Assembly (NCBI GenBank): GCA_008477525.1
Contig: SPDT01000005.1
Location: forward strand, 1,302,001-1,366,000
DNA from: Hypomyces perniciosus
Lineage: Eukaryota; Ascomycota; Sordariomycetes; Hypocreales; Hypocreaceae
Direction: 5' to 3'
DNA length: 64,000 nt
The stretch's first letter is position 1, and each line of letters opens with the position of its first letter. Below are positions 34,149 to 47,054 of the stretch, piece after piece. Under the pieces are notes generated by a model that saw only the letters and a program-made list of their open reading frames with translations, searched no databases and was not told where the DNA came from. The position numbers and the translations under genes were made by a program.

Positions 34149-35248
34149 ATGGACTTCGCAGCCTTGATGAACAAGGAGCTGTCCAAGTCCAAGAAATCTG
34201 GCGGCGATGACAAAAAGTACATGAAACGCTCCGAGATCGAAGCCGAGCGACAAGCAGCATATATTACAGAACAGAAAGCCCTCGAGGCCGAGCGTGTAGC
34301 CAAGGCTGAGGCGAAGCGCAAGCGGGAGGAGGAAATCGCAACAGAGAACGCGCAGCGCGAAGAGAAGCGGCGGAAACTAGCAGAGGAGTCGCGCAAACGG
34401 CGAGAGGAACAAGAGTGGGAAGAGGAGCGCGCGCGGAGGAAGCGCTTAGGACTACCAGAGCCGGTTAAGAAGGATAAGGAGGATGGCGAGGCTGATGGCG
34501 AGGTTGTGGATGATATTCCGGACGAGGAGCTGATTCAGAAGCTACGCGAACTGGGACATCCAGTAATACTTTTTGGAGAGGGACATGCGGCCCGGTTGAG
34601 GCGGTATAGGAAACTCACAACCGTGGTTACCAATGGACCAATACCGACGACGCTGCAACTGGTAGAAGAGAAGGACATGAAAGTTGACGGAACCTTGCCA
34701 AATGACAGAGAAGGCCGGAAGTGGTTGTTCAGACAACTCGCGAGTTACTTTACAATGGTCCTCACAGCCTACGAGAGGGCAATGGAGGAGGACAAGAGGG
34801 AGACAAACGCAAGCAAACTGGCCTACAACGCCATGGTACAAACAAGAGAAAACATGAAACCAGTATGTGATCCCCGGAACCCTTTCCACCCCTACACCCG
34901 AGTCTAACCATAATCTACAACTAGCTCTTCCGGAAGTTCGAAGCCGGTGATCTAGTCGACTCCCTTCTGGAGCCCATCGTCGAGATTGTCAAGGCCCTCC
35001 AGGAGCGGCGCTACGTGGATGCCAACGATGGGTATCTGCGCCTCAGCATCGGCAAGGCGGCATGGCCTATTGGCGTCACCATGGTTGGCATCCACGAGCG
35101 AAGTGCTCGTGAGAAACTCCACGACGGCGAGAAGGGCCATGTCATGGGCGACGAAGTAACGCGCAAGTATCTCCAGAGCATCAAACGATGTCTTACCTTT
35201 GCACAAGTGCGCTGGCCGCCTTCAGACCTAAGACAGTTGATGGGCTGA
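34149..35248 (+). CDS. prp18: Pre-mRNA-splicing factor Prp18, 345 aa
   Basis: Model join(34149..34862, 34925..35248) with a 62-nt intron. Second-step splicing factor that works with Slu7 and contacts the 3' splice site. The N-terminus MDFAALMNKELSKSKK is followed by a long, highly charged helix (about residues 30-105) and the PRP4/PFU-like PDEELIQKLRELGHPVILFG motif. The C-terminal Prp18 helical domain contains LFRKFEAGDLVDSLLEPIVE, the conserved loop RRYVDANDGYLRLSIGKAAWPIGVTMVGIHERSA (in pieces) and ends VRWPPSDLRQLMG. Length and ends match the family. Splice joins ENMKP-LFRKFE. Confidence 0.95.
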
Positions 35249-35740
35249 GCTGGAGTTTGGTTTGTATGCGTGTAAGAGATTGGATAACGCATTCTGTACG
35301 ATGTATGTACGATATGATACCCCCTCACGGTTGGACACGAAGTTTATATGAGGCGTCGTCATCAAAAACACAAAACGTGCCAGCAATCAGTGGATGAACA
35401 GGGATCAAAGAAGAAGCCTATGATTATCTGGCACTGGTGGAATGCATGATATGAGACCCTTTTTCGTTCTCCCTGCGCCTCCTTCTAAAATAGGCAGTGG
35501 TAAGTATGATACCTAACATCTAGGTGCCGTCATAGCCGCGGCCCCCAAACTCCGGATCTGGTGCCAATGGACGGACGTGGTTGTCGTCTGGTCGGCTACC
35601 AATTAGATTCTTATTCCTCGTTTATTCGTGACATCTCTCGTAAAAACATGCATAATTACTACCACGTTAGTTGGCAACGTGGCGTGGTCGCTGGTAATGA
35701 GTGATCAGAGATAGACCAGAGCTAACATCGATGATCAAGC
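35249..35740. other. Convergent 3' spacer, prp18 / csn1
   Basis: 492 bp between two stop codons. No ORF, repeat or RNA gene was recognised. Confidence 0.5.
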
Positions 35741-37432
35741 TTATTGGCTCTCGATTCCTTCGACGTATGCCAAACCTTTGCTGCTATCCTCGTACCAAGC
35801 CTCATCCAGGCCTGAGCCTCCTACGCCACCAGTGACCTGTTTCTTGCCACCACTGACTTCAAGGCCTGCAGCTATGATGTTTATGCGCCGCAGCCTCTCC
35901 TTTGCTTCCTTCTCGTATTGTCGAGCAACGCTGAGTGCATTCGTCTGCATTGCTAAGCGTGGATCGGGGCGAAGCGCCACCAAAAGCTGACCATTGATTG
36001 TAAGTATACTGGAGAATTGTGGTGAATGCGAAATGGAAAGATGTTCATACCTTGTTCTTCGTATCAATCCGAGCCTTTAAGGAGTCCTCACGGATCATCT
36101 TGACGAGCTCACCCTCAATGGATTGACCGGGTGGGGCAAAGGCGGCATCCAGGCTTTCAAGAGTGACGCATGAGAATGGGATAAAATACTGAACGATACA
36201 CTTTGTGCGGATCCTGGAGTAGATGGTGGGTATATGCGGTTGCAGGTGGATGTCTAGCAAGTAGTCCGCTCGCACAGATTCCAAGATGGACAAGCAGTTG
36301 GAATAGCGGCCATTGACAAAGAGGCTGATAGCCTTCCGGATGTGAGGCTCATGCTCCAGGAAAGCCCTGAACGACTGATTGTCCAAGATTCGTGTTTGCA
36401 GGTCTTCCCTATCCATGGTTGCCAGAGCTAGAAGACCACCGTATATGGCGACATCGTTGGGGCTTGCGATGTGACTATACTGCGTCGGAGATACGTTAGG
36501 GTCGGTCTGGAGAAATATCTTTGCAGCATCGTGGTAATGTTTGAGTCCTAGCAACGCAATTCCGGATACAACCTTAGTGTAAGCCTGCTGCGACAGCTCA
36601 TCGTCGCCACTCTGGACATTGGTAATCTTGCCAACGCTGTTTAGCACCGTCGTCCAGTCATGACGCTGCAAAGCTACATTAGCCAGGTGCATGCCACAGT
36701 CAACGATGTGTTTAGTGGTGCCGACGTCGTGACGCATTCGGCTGTATGCTTCAGCAGCATCGTGCAGCTTTCCGATACTCTCAAAGTGCTTGCCAATGTC
36801 TTCGTTACCCATCTAGCGGAAATGCGTTAGCCAGATTCAAAAATAGGCATGAACAGATCACAAATAAGAATGGGAATTCGAGCCACACTTACCCTAATGC
36901 TCTCCTTGATGAGATTGTTCTTGTAGCCCCTAAGCTCTGCTTCTAGGCGAGCTGTTTCCTCCTTGTTTGCCCGCTCAGTCACCGCTATCCACTCCTCATC
37001 TCTTTGGGCCTCAGGCTCACCTGGAGCCACGGATCGAAGATAGTCACATGCCTCCTTATATCGAGATACATCTGGTCCACTCTTTGCCTCAGCGATGGCG
37101 GCTTTGAGGGCCTCGATGCGTAAGGGGACGCTGCATTTCCCAATGATGATGAGGCGGCTGTATCGTGTACGGCCTGAAATACGGAGAAAAAAGAAAGGTA
37201 AGTAGCTGTAGGGCTTCATAGATGGGCAATCAATCTTCCGAGAACCACGAACCTGTATAATTCTGAAGATAGAGGTCGATATCAAGCTTGGGTTGGTCTG
37301 CAAAGAGAGGGGGTTAACACCTGGAACAGCTTCTGGCGGGGACGCGCCGGCTCTCTTACCAGTAACAATAACGGTACTGACCGTATCCGCATGGGTATTC
37401 GAACCCGGTTGCGTCGTTACAGAGGCAGCCAT
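35741..37432 (-). CDS. csn1: COP9 signalosome subunit 1 (Csn1/CsnA), 468 aa, five exons
   Basis: Model complement(join(35741..35986, 36051..36812, 36893..37173, 37253..37297, 37360..37432)). Subunit of the nucleo-cytoplasmic complex that removes NEDD8 from cullin-RING ligases; in fungi it affects development and secondary metabolism. The spliced N-terminus MAASVTTQPGSNTHADTVST leads to KLDIDLYLQNYTGRTRYSRL, the CSN1 hallmark. ALKAAIAEAKSGPDVSRYKE and the TPR-like DIGKHFESIGKLHDAAEAYS follow. The PCI domain lies about residues 290-410 (FIPFSCVTLESLDAAFAPPG). Exon 2 is a 45-nt microexon. The last intron acceptor (CAG before CTT) was chosen to keep frame with LLVALRPDPRLAMQ; it is the least certain junction. 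An upstream in-frame ATG at 37501 exists but adds unconserved residues. Confidence 0.9.
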
Positions 37433-40419
37433 GGAGAAGGACGTCGATATGAAGTTGTCTCTCCTGGTCATGAACAAGGCTGAGTTGGAGGTCCCCTGCA
37501 CGTGCTTCAGCCTTCTGGTGTGTGATGGAGGGGCTGTACGGAGGCAGTAAGGCGCGCGCGTTTGGCGGGGTTAGGATGAGAGAAGAGTGCTGTGGAGGTA
37601 ACATTAATAGCGGCTTCTCCATTTGGCCGAATACTACTTCGTACTGCTACGGAGTACAGGCACCACGACAAAATAGTAAACCTACCTAGACAATACTACG
37701 GATTGCTATTTCCCCAGATATTGCTAATACCAGTAGTACTACCGATTTTGCGCTTTCTAACTGACTATATTCATATTTGGGTGATGGTCCTAAACCCTAT
37801 CACAGTGCACCATGTACTCTTTAGTAGAGGTCCATAAACGCTGATTCAATTTGGATTCTATCCCTGATATTTCTCTCTGCACCCGTGCTATAGTGGGTGT
37901 GAGAAGCTCCACACCCATTGGGTAACTTCTTAGGAAAACCTGTATGCGGAACTTTGTTCCCCGTACTTCGTACTCTGCAGTCCGTACTAACTATGCCTCA
38001 ACTGAGGAGTCAGATTGCTGCAGATGACAAAGCAACGTCGCCGCACGTTGAGACAAGTTCATAGTATGTATCATATTGAATGCACACTACTAGTATGATA
38101 GCAAGACAGATTCAGAATTGGTTCTAGGCCCAGACTTATGCAGGACAGACGCTAGACCGTGAATTTGGAAAGAGATCCTTAGCGGATGTCCAATAATAGT
38201 ATCGCCACACCAGTAAAGGGAACAGAGGGCTTTGGTTGGTTCAGTTGCAAAGAACCAATTTAGATAAATGCCCTTTTGCTGCACTCAATCCCTTGCTTCA
38301 ACGGGCTGCTAATAGTTCGGGCGTTGGATGAGTGGACTCATCCGGGCGCGCGTTACTGCCATGTTCGATTGCTAACGTAGTATTCGGGTCATCGGTATCA
38401 ACCTGGAAGTTCATGGATGATATAATGCTGGTTTTGAGGTGTCCGTTTGGCGGTTGATTTTATCGGGACATTTGCAACAGCCTGAAAGCTTGGCACAGGC
38501 ACAGTGATGTAATATGGTCCCGGTGTGGCGCCGATGCTCCAGATACGTGGGAAAACTCCGCAATAAGACAGACATCAGTGGTAAGAGGAAGCCATAATAT
38601 CGAGTTGTCTGTTTAATCCCAATAGGGCCTTGCAGCGTCGTAACCAGTGTGGGCATTGTAGCAGAAGGCGCGGTACTTAGGTAGGTAGTATTACATTCTA
38701 CCCACAATTTAACCGTTGAGGATAGTAGTAGTATAGTAGTAGTATCAAGCTTTGTCGGACTGGGCCTTATTAAAGCCAAGGTTATCATCATGTAGTAAGC
38801 TCAATTATGATCTATGGTTTTATGTTGTTTAGATGACCGCCTCAATACTATCATGGAGCTGCCAGCTCTTTCTCTATAGCGATCGCTGAGTTTTCAACGG
38901 CCGTCAATATCTTGGCCAAATAGCGGCGATATTCCGCTTGTTTATGTTATCGTGTTCCAGGCCGCAAAACGGGGATCAGATGGGCTAGAGTGTTTCCGGC
39001 TCTACTTACGCTGTCAGCGCAAGTGTTTGGACCGACGGTTCCTCCGTCCTCCGACTCTCCCCCGGACCTATGTTCGATGGGTGCCGCGCACTATTAGTCG
39101 CCCGAGATCCACTCATCTACCAAGTCTCTTGAGAAAGTCGACGGAATTATGTAATTGCAAGGATTTTTTGTTTAAAAAAGAGAGAGAAATGAGAGAAAAG
39201 GCTTCGATTTGTTGCCGAGTACTGTGCTCGGATATATATATATAGTATGTGTACGTCCCTTGACTCCGAAGTCGGCCGCGAGAGCGTTGTCTCAAGTAGT
39301 ATCACAGGACAAGGATGAGTTGGTAGGTATTAGGTTGAGCAAGTAATAGAACTGTTCCTGTGTTTCAACGGTGCTCATAATCACTATCGCCATCTCAAGG
39401 CTGAGCTGGCATTATTACTCTTAGAGCTATACCAATACACAGCTCTTCAACACTATTCATTCCCAAGAACCAAGGAGTACGAAGTACGTGTACCTTAGGT
39501 ACTTACTTGTATCCTAGCACCAAGGTACGAGTACTAAGCATTTGCATCTGTCCTCGGAAAGTTTCCCCTACCTCTACGAGTACTACTCCGTACTTCGTCG
39601 ATGATGGTCCAGTCGCCGCCCCAACCTTCACAACTAGTCTCAGAGTCTGTCATTCCCAAGTCCTAGCACGAGTCGTAATCGTGAGGCGTTGCCCTGTGTG
39701 CTTGGTAAGGAACCTACTGGCTTTTTGAATACTAATCCTGGATGCCGGCACTGCTAGGTACGCAGGGCACCGTGTGAATTACGAAGCCGGCACTGCCGCT
39801 CCAATCAAGCGTAGCGGTGGTCGGTGGTCGGCCCATGGATTCGTAAGAGCCCGCCCACCCCCAGCGCCAGCGCGCCGCGAAAAAGGCACCTCCCGAGCAC
39901 TCCTCCTAGAGGTTAGTACCTGAGCTCAGGCTGTTTTCAGCCCACCAGCACCAGCCACAGGCCCCCCGGCTTTCCAAGTTTGACGCACTGATGACTGGTC
40001 TCGCACCGCTGTACGAAGCAGCCAGGGCTCTGTTCTCCCTCCCCTTCATTTCTTCTCTCCCGCCGCTCGCTCCCGATTCAAACACGCCACTTCGCAACAC
40101 CCGCCGGCTTGGGGAGAGACTGCGCGTTCTATCTGATGGCCTAGATTGGCAGACACCGGGGCAATTGGCACATACGCTGCCACTGACTTTGCATCCCCGG
40201 GGTCCTGTCTTGTCTCGTCCAGCATCCAAAGCCAAAGCCGCTCGTTCACAACGCCTGTAGCGCCGCCCCAGGCCCGAACAATACAGCGCTTAGCCCCGCC
40301 CTCGCTATCCCCCAAAGCCAGGGAGCCCGCGTACGTTCTGCCATCTCGGCCACGCCATCGATATCGACGCTCGAACACCTTTGGTTCTTCTAACATGATA
40401 TGATCTGCACAGGCCTTGC
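37433..40419. other. Long divergent region, csn1 / zinc-cluster regulator
   Basis: 2987 bp without a convincing gene. It holds exact TACGGAGTA/TACTCCGTA copies at 37648 and 39584, GTACTTCGTAC at 37963-37973, a GTAC-rich patch near 39,474-39,592 and a CT-rich GC-richer part from 39,840. A frame of 89 codons (39991-40260) ends 159 bp before the regulator's start and might be an upstream ORF in its leader. No transposon or RNA gene was recognised. Confidence 0.45.
39474..39592. repeat. GTAC-rich patch with short palindromes
   Basis: Within 120 bp there are several GTAC cores in near-palindromes: GTACGAAGTAC (39477-39487), GTACCTTAGGTAC just after, GGTACGAGTAC, and TACTCCGTACTTCG at 39584. The patch is noncoding and resembles similar DNA at 43,985-44,060. 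Confidence 0.6.
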
Positions 40420-43400
40420 ATGCCCGACGACATGTCCGACGACGAAGGCGGGCCCCAGACGGCCGGCGACTGGTCCATCCACGATGCCCCTTCGCCGGCT
40501 GAGAGCACCAAATCCGAGACTGAGACTGATGAGAAAATGACGGGGGCCGACAACGAAGCAGCAGCGCTATCGCAGCCCATTCAGAAGCGAAGGAGAGTGA
40601 CCCGCGCTTGCGATGAGTGTCGTCGCAAGAAGATCAAGTGTGACGGCAAGCAGCCTTGCACCCACTGTTCCGTCTACAGTTACGGTACGCATGCGACTCC
40701 GACCACGAGTGCCACACTCTCATCCCCAACCTGTCTTCAACTTCGAAACCTCGATTGCGTCATTGGGTTGGCATTGTTGGCTAATTTTGCTCCTTTCAGA
40801 ATGCACATATGACAAGCCGTCGAATAGGAGGAGGAACCCAGCACCACAGTACATCGAGGCTCTCGAAAGCCGTCTTCAACGCGCAGAGACGCTGCTGCGC
40901 AAATTTATCCCGGATGTTGACCTGGCCGACCCAAGCCTCGACCCTGCGATTCAACAGGAATTTCGCAATCGAGAACAGGCTCGTGTTCAAGCTGCCAAGC
41001 TCTGTCCTAGTCAACCGCCCGAACCGGACTCTAACGACGCTCTACTCACCTCTATGATCGACTCTACCGGCCAGCTGGACCTCGACGATAAGGGTGCATG
41101 GGACTTCCACGGCATCTCATCTGGCGCCGTCTTCTTGAGACGGATGAAAGAAAATTTCCGCGGAATGCTTGGGCCAGTGGGCAAAGCACCATTCCTACCC
41201 CGACCCGATCGAACGGCTGGCCTCCTTGAAGCATCCACACCAATTGGGAACTTTCCCTTCTCGCCTATGTCCAACTACCCCGAGCTGCCTCCTAAAGATA
41301 TCGCCCGGAAACTCTGCTACTACTCTCTCAGCTGCGCCACCTGTCTTGTTCGAATCGTCCACGTACCCACTTTCTACCAAAGATTCGATGCCATCTATGA
41401 AAGACCCCTAGAAAACCTCAGTCAGGAAGATGTCCAGTGGCTCAGTCTCTTTTACGCTGTCCTTGCACTAGGTTGTATGTATACCAATCTAGACGATTCC
41501 GGCTCGGGCAATATGGCATATAGATTCGGCATTGATGAAGGGTAGGTTCAATATGCCGCTGTTGATTTTGCTCCAAAGCTGACTTATTGGTATAGTATCA
41601 AATACTACAAAATATCCCGGTCACTCCTGCGAGACGTCACCGAGTGTCGCAGTCTTGTCTCTATCCAAGCTCTCCTTTTTATAATTCTCTTTCTGCAATC
41701 CACCGCAAACCTAAGCACCTGTTACTCCCTCGTAGGAATTGCCCTACGATCAGCCCTACGCATAGGTCTTCATCGAAACTTACAACACGAGCGGATCGGC
41801 AATATTGAACAGCAAGTTCGTCGCCGCGTTTTCTATGCTATACGTCAGATGGATATTTATGTGTCTACCATGCTTGGATTCCCTATTCTCATGAACAGCG
41901 AAGACGTTGACCAACAATTTCCCATTGAGGTCGACGATGAGTTTGTCACTAGTGGGGGAACATTGCAGCCCGCACTGGGAACACCATCATTCTTCCAAGC
42001 GTTTAATGCCCACACTCGACTGATGGAGATTCTGGGAAAGATCACAAGATATATATATCCGACAAAAGGCCTCGACCAGCCTGGTATGAGGGGTGGCCAG
42101 CCTGCATCTACCTATCTCATCAGCTACAATCGGATCAAAGAGATCGAAACGGACCTGCACAACTGGTACGAAAGACTCCCAGAGGCGTGGCGGCCAAGCC
42201 CCGATGGCCCGATTGAAATTGTTCGGTAAGTAGTCCAAAGTAGCAACAGCGTATGGTGAATGATCATCACTAACTGATCAGCGTGCGACATCTGCTGCGT
42301 TTCGCATACGCGCATGTACAGCTTGTCTTGTATCGACCATTCCTGCACTACGTATCGCCTCGACTCAGCCAAGGTGTGAGGGTTGATGAACTCTCTTATG
42401 CTTGTGCTGCTGCGGCTATCAGCGTATCTCGCAACATTGTCCACATCGGTCTCGAGATCCGGAAGCAGCGCGTTCTCAGTGGGCCCTACTGGTTCATGCT
42501 TTACACTGAGTTTTTTTCTGTTTTGTCTCTCGTCTTTTACGCCATCGAGAATCCAGAGAAGCCTGGATCCGCCGAGGTGCTTGCGGATGCACGCGCAGGA
42601 CGGCAGATGATTGCTGACCTGGCCCAGAGGAGTCTTTCTGCGGAAAGGGTTACGAGTGCCCTTAAGGTGCGACAATTTGGCTTTCTTCGTTGTGCAGCTA
42701 TATCATTGGCTAACTTGATATGACAGGTTCTGTTCGAGCAATTACCGGAGGGGTTTGACCAGAGCAATCAGTCGCGGCCAACCACCTCAAACAAGAGGGC
42801 AATGGCACAATCGCATGCAGGCATGTCATTACAGAGGCCAGAGAGCCTGGTGCGAAGTCGCGGTGGTGGCATAGCGAACTTAGGCGCGCCAGGCTCGAGA
42901 GGCTCAGGGGAAAGCATGCCGCACTCACTGGAGCATGGATTCCAAGACGTGACCTTCCCTGGGAACATACATGACCTGATGCCATTGGACATGTCATCCA
43001 GGGCAACGCCAGATTCTACAAGTACTGGGGAAAGCACGCATCGACAGACATTCCAATCGCATCCCCTTGGTGGCCACAGCACTCATAACCCTGTGCACAA
43101 ACTCGACTCGCTCATGTTCCCATCCGAGGATCCTTTTGCTTATCCAAACCAACCCATGATGGAGCTGGGATTCCCTGCCAAGTCCGACATCCCTCCAGTA
43201 CCACTACCTCACCAGACCCAAAACTCAAACTTTTTCTTCCCCGCATCGCTAGACGATATGGGAGACCAGTTTGTGGCTCAACCTCCACCATACATTATAC
43301 AGCACCAGCAAAATCAACTGGTTATGGGTCTCCCCGGAAACATGTACGACCCGAGTGGCATGATGGGAATGCCTCCTGGGCATCAGCCGCAGCAGCAGCA

Positions 43401-43572
43401 GCAACAGCAGCGGCGTGTAATGGGGCAACATGCCGGGTTATCACTACACCGTCGGATACGAGGCGAGCGGCAACAGGAGCGACAGATAGAGCAGATGTTT
43501 ACGGATCACGGCATGCAGCCCGACTGGGGGAGTTTCTTTGGTTCTGGCAGGGGCGGATTTCAAGGAATGTGA
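40420..43572 (+). CDS. Zn2Cys6 transcription factor with fungal-specific regulatory domain, 955 aa
   Basis: Model join(40420..40684, 40800..41541, 41596..42225, 42282..42666, 42727..43572). The binuclear zinc cluster has Cys64, 67, 74, 80, 83 and 90 ([17 protein letters not shown] then [10 protein letters not shown]), with the last Cys restored by intron 1. A linker coiled coil ([19 protein letters not shown]) should support dimer formation. The fungal_trans regulatory domain spans roughly residues 215-540, with [15 protein letters not shown] and [20 protein letters not shown]. The C-terminal third is Gln/Pro/Met/Gly-rich, with a polyglutamine run (CAG/CAA, near 43,390-43,410), and looks like an activation domain. 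It does not carry the XlnR zinc-cluster sequence; target genes are unknown. The start was chosen as the first ATG before the acidic N-terminus. Confidence 0.9.
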
Positions 43573-44946
43573 ATGACTGCCACATGATACCCATTTTTTT
43601 GACGATATAAGGACGGAGCTGTGGTCCACTCTCGAGGCGTCTGTTATTTTTCCTATGTTGATCCTTGTTTGGATGTTGTGTGAATGGAACGATGGAAACG
43701 GGTACGGCGCAACAATTTCAACTTATACCTTAACATGGGGGGTGTTTAGAGTCTTTTTAGCCATCTGAGACGGAGGTATATAACTTACCTTTCATCTTGT
43801 TGTAGATACTGCAAAAGCTGGAGATGGGAATGTATATGGTGTGAAGAGGATGGAACAGGCATTGGGAGTTATAGGCTAGTAGCATGAGAGCCGGCCATGT
43901 CTTCTCCCTGCAACCTGACTGATGTACAATCATTTAATTAATAGATCGAAGTGATTCAAAACACCTTGACACTCGTAGTAACGATACCTACCATGCAAAG
44001 TATAAAGTAGTACTCATAGTACTAGTACAAGTACTACTATTATCTACTAGCTGTACTACTTCGTCAAGGTAGAGTTCAGACTATCTCTTTGGCTGAAGTA
44101 AAAATGGGTCTGCCGATTCGGCACCGAAGAGTATTACCTAACACAGTGCGATCTCAAACGAGGCTAACGGGATCTGTGCGCCGTCTTCCGATCGGACCAA
44201 ATGCTTCTTTTTCCGTTTCGGCTCTCTTGGAGAATTAGTTCTCCGTACCGGACGGATTTTTCCGGGCCGGAGGGAGTGTACATACATATGCGGACCGACC
44301 CTTGAGCATGCTTGATACATAGTGATATGGGGAGGAAGTGCTCCGTACTTTGTACGAAGTGGTGTGTGTTGGAATTTGCTGGGTTTCATTATGTGTTGGG
44401 ATTCGTCAGCAATGTCTAGGAGAGCACTGCCTCATTGTCTCGCGCGGTTTTCGGCAGATATATCCGGTCCTACCTTTTCTTTGCTGCGAGTTTAATGGAG
44501 ACTGACTAACCTAACTAGGTGGTGGAATAGGCATTGGGGTCGGGTTCGGATATTCATGATTCTTTGAAAGTGAAGAATATGTTAGACGGTGAATATGAGC
44601 TGCACCTTCATGTCAGGCTCCGGATTAGGATGCGGACATAATTATCCTATGCACGAAGTATCGACCCTGAACGAAGTACGGAGTATTACTATTAATATGT
44701 ATGTATGTTTTGAATAAAATAGTATACTATTTGATTGGAACAGCCGTTGAGTTTAGCCGCGGCTGTGGTTGAGGCGATTGCGCTAAACTACATTCGGCCA
44801 CTCACTTATCTAGCCTCCTGGACGGCTTATGGTTGAATGAACGACCCTCCATGTTCCATGAATTCGGAATTGACGCATTGTTAGAGACGACACTGGCACT
44901 TCGATTCCATTTTCTTGCGTAAAGTGCTATAGATATCCCGGCCATC
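43573..44946. other. Gene-free region between the zinc-cluster regulator and the Xaa-Pro peptidase
   Basis: 1374 bp of 3' UTR and promoter DNA. It has a patch of TAGTA/GTAC repeats at 43,985-44,060, an exact TACGGAGTA at 44677-44685 and near copies at 44,341 (CTCCGTAC with GTACGAAG). No gene recognised. Confidence 0.45.
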
Positions 44947-46755
44947 ATGGATCTTGAATACGACTTTGTGCTTGAGGATGAGTTTGACGCTCTGTAAGTG
45001 CTCACCGGCTCACCGTCAGCTACCTAGGTATCAGTGAGATGCGAAGCTAACAGCTTGATATAGGAACTTCGAGAAGAAGGGCTATGATTCATGGAGCTCT
45101 AAAAAGTACCCAGGTATGAGCCATGTTACCACATCTTTACTGAAAGGATGAGACTGGAGTTAACAACCTCTAGCTAAGGCCCATGCTCGCAAGGTCGCTG
45201 CTGAGCTTGGTGTAGAGGATGGCCTCATCTATCTACCCGGCGTGCCCACGCTCAGCTACGAGGACTCTGACCAGCCGCCGCCCCTGAGGCAGCGTAGATA
45301 GTATAACTCCCCCTCCTCCACGTCTCATAACTCGACGGCCTTGGAACCGGAAGCGAATTCAATGCTTACGCCGAGTCAACTCTGTCTAGCTTCTACTACA
45401 TCACCGGAGCCAACTTTCATGACTGCTCAGCGACCTATGAGATTGCCCAGGACAGACTCACCCTCTGGATCCCCTACGTTGAGCCTCGTCAAGTCCTCTG
45501 GTATGGCTCCACACCCAATGCAGCCAAAGCCATGGAGCTCTACAACATAGACGAGGCGCGGTATTCCAACCAGCTCCCCAAGTTCTTCGAAACGCACCTC
45601 AAGCCTTCCACCACGCTCTTCGTCCTTCACGCTGACCAAACTCCGCCGCTGGCTAAAGCCATCACAAGCGTGGACCACACACATTTGAAACCAGCCATGG
45701 ACCGCGCCCGCTCCGTCAAGGACGCCTATGAAATCGCCATGATCCGCCGCGCCAACGACATCTCCAGCGTAGCACACCGCAAAGTCGCAGAGGCTCTCTT
45801 GAATCTCACCAACGAGCGCGAGATTGAGGCCATCTTCCAGGCCGTGTGCACCGCGCGGGGCGCCCGCTCGCAGTCGTATCCCATCATCGCCGGCGCTGGC
45901 GTCAATGCCTCGACGTTGCATTACGAAGATAATGACCAGCCGCTGGAGGGCAAGGAGCTTGTTGTCTTCGATGCGGGATGTGAGTGGGATTGCTACGCTA
46001 GTGATATTACCCGTACGCTGCCTATATCCGGGCGTTTCTCTCCCAAGGCGGCCGCTATTTATGGCATTGTTCAGCAGATGCAGGAGGAGTGTATTGCTGC
46101 TGTCAAGCCTGGAGTCATGTTCTACAAGCTTCATCTGCACGCCGCGGCGGTTGGTCTCGTGGGTCTGCTTCAGCTGGGCATTCTCAAAGGCAATGCCGCT
46201 GAGATTGCTGCGGCTGGCACCATTGGTGCATTCTTCCCACATGGCCTGGGCCATCATCTTGGCTTGGAGGTGCACGATGTATCTGGCGATGTGCCGCTTA
46301 TGATTATGGAGAGCCTGGGATTGGACGGCGGCAAGCGAGAGATGGTGACGCCGACTATGCTCACTGCGCTGAGACGCATGGACGTGGCGGCATCGTCGTC
46401 GGGAGTAGCTTCACTCAAGGACAGACAGATTCTGCAACCTAACATGATAGTCACCATCGAGCCGGGCATGTAGGTCATTCTTCTCTACTCAGCACCCTTC
46501 TTGTCTATCTACACTAACTAACTTGAATTACCAAGCTACTTCTGCCGCGACTACATCGAGGGATACTTCCTCAGCAACGCCACGCACGCCAAGTTCATTG
46601 ACAAGGAGGTCTTGGAACAGTACTACGACGTCGGAGGCGTGCGCATTGAGGATGATATTCTCGTCACTGATGATGGATATGAGAATCTGACTGCGGCACC
46701 CAAGGGCGCGGAGATGATTCAGGTTATTAATCAGAGGAAGGCTGGGCGGAAGTAA
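44947..46755 (+). CDS. Xaa-Pro aminopeptidase/prolidase, M24B family, 507 aa, five exons
   Basis: Model join(44947..44993, 45064..45113, 45174..45300, 45390..46469, 46536..46755). Metallopeptidase that cleaves the bond before a proline; probably cytosolic, as no signal peptide is visible. The N-terminal AMP_N domain has [20 protein letters not shown] and, across intron 3, [18 protein letters not shown]. The catalytic pita-bread fold shows metal ligands in [14 protein letters not shown] (Asp269, Asp280), [15 protein letters not shown] (His near 362), VTIEPG (Glu432) and [12 protein letters not shown] (Glu near 475). Intron 3 hides an apparent TAG stop: the donor GTATAA starts at 45301 right after CGTAGATA. 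Intron 4 removes another false stop. Length fits fungal PepP/prolidase proteins. Confidence 0.92.
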
Positions 46756-47054
46756 ATGCAAATGCTGTGCATATGAATTCGGTATATGATTGCAGCGTAG
46801 GAGTATGGACGTGTATTGGGTCGAATGAACCTTGGAGGAATTTCCATCTTTACCATTCTCACAGAAGGGGAAGCACAGTCACATGTGTAAACCTACCCTT
46901 ATTTTAGACCAAAGATGTCATCTCATTGCACACGTAAGATATATAAAATAATAATTTTGTTTATACAATACGCCTCCCTTCCTCCCCCCCTGACCCATTT
47001 CTATTCACTGCCCGACTTCAATCAAGCTACCTCGCCACAATAAAGTCCATCTCA

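Noticed and set aside
37381..37420. tRNA-like GTATTCGAACCCGG
   Set aside because: It lies in csn1 exon 1 and no cloverleaf arms can be drawn around it.
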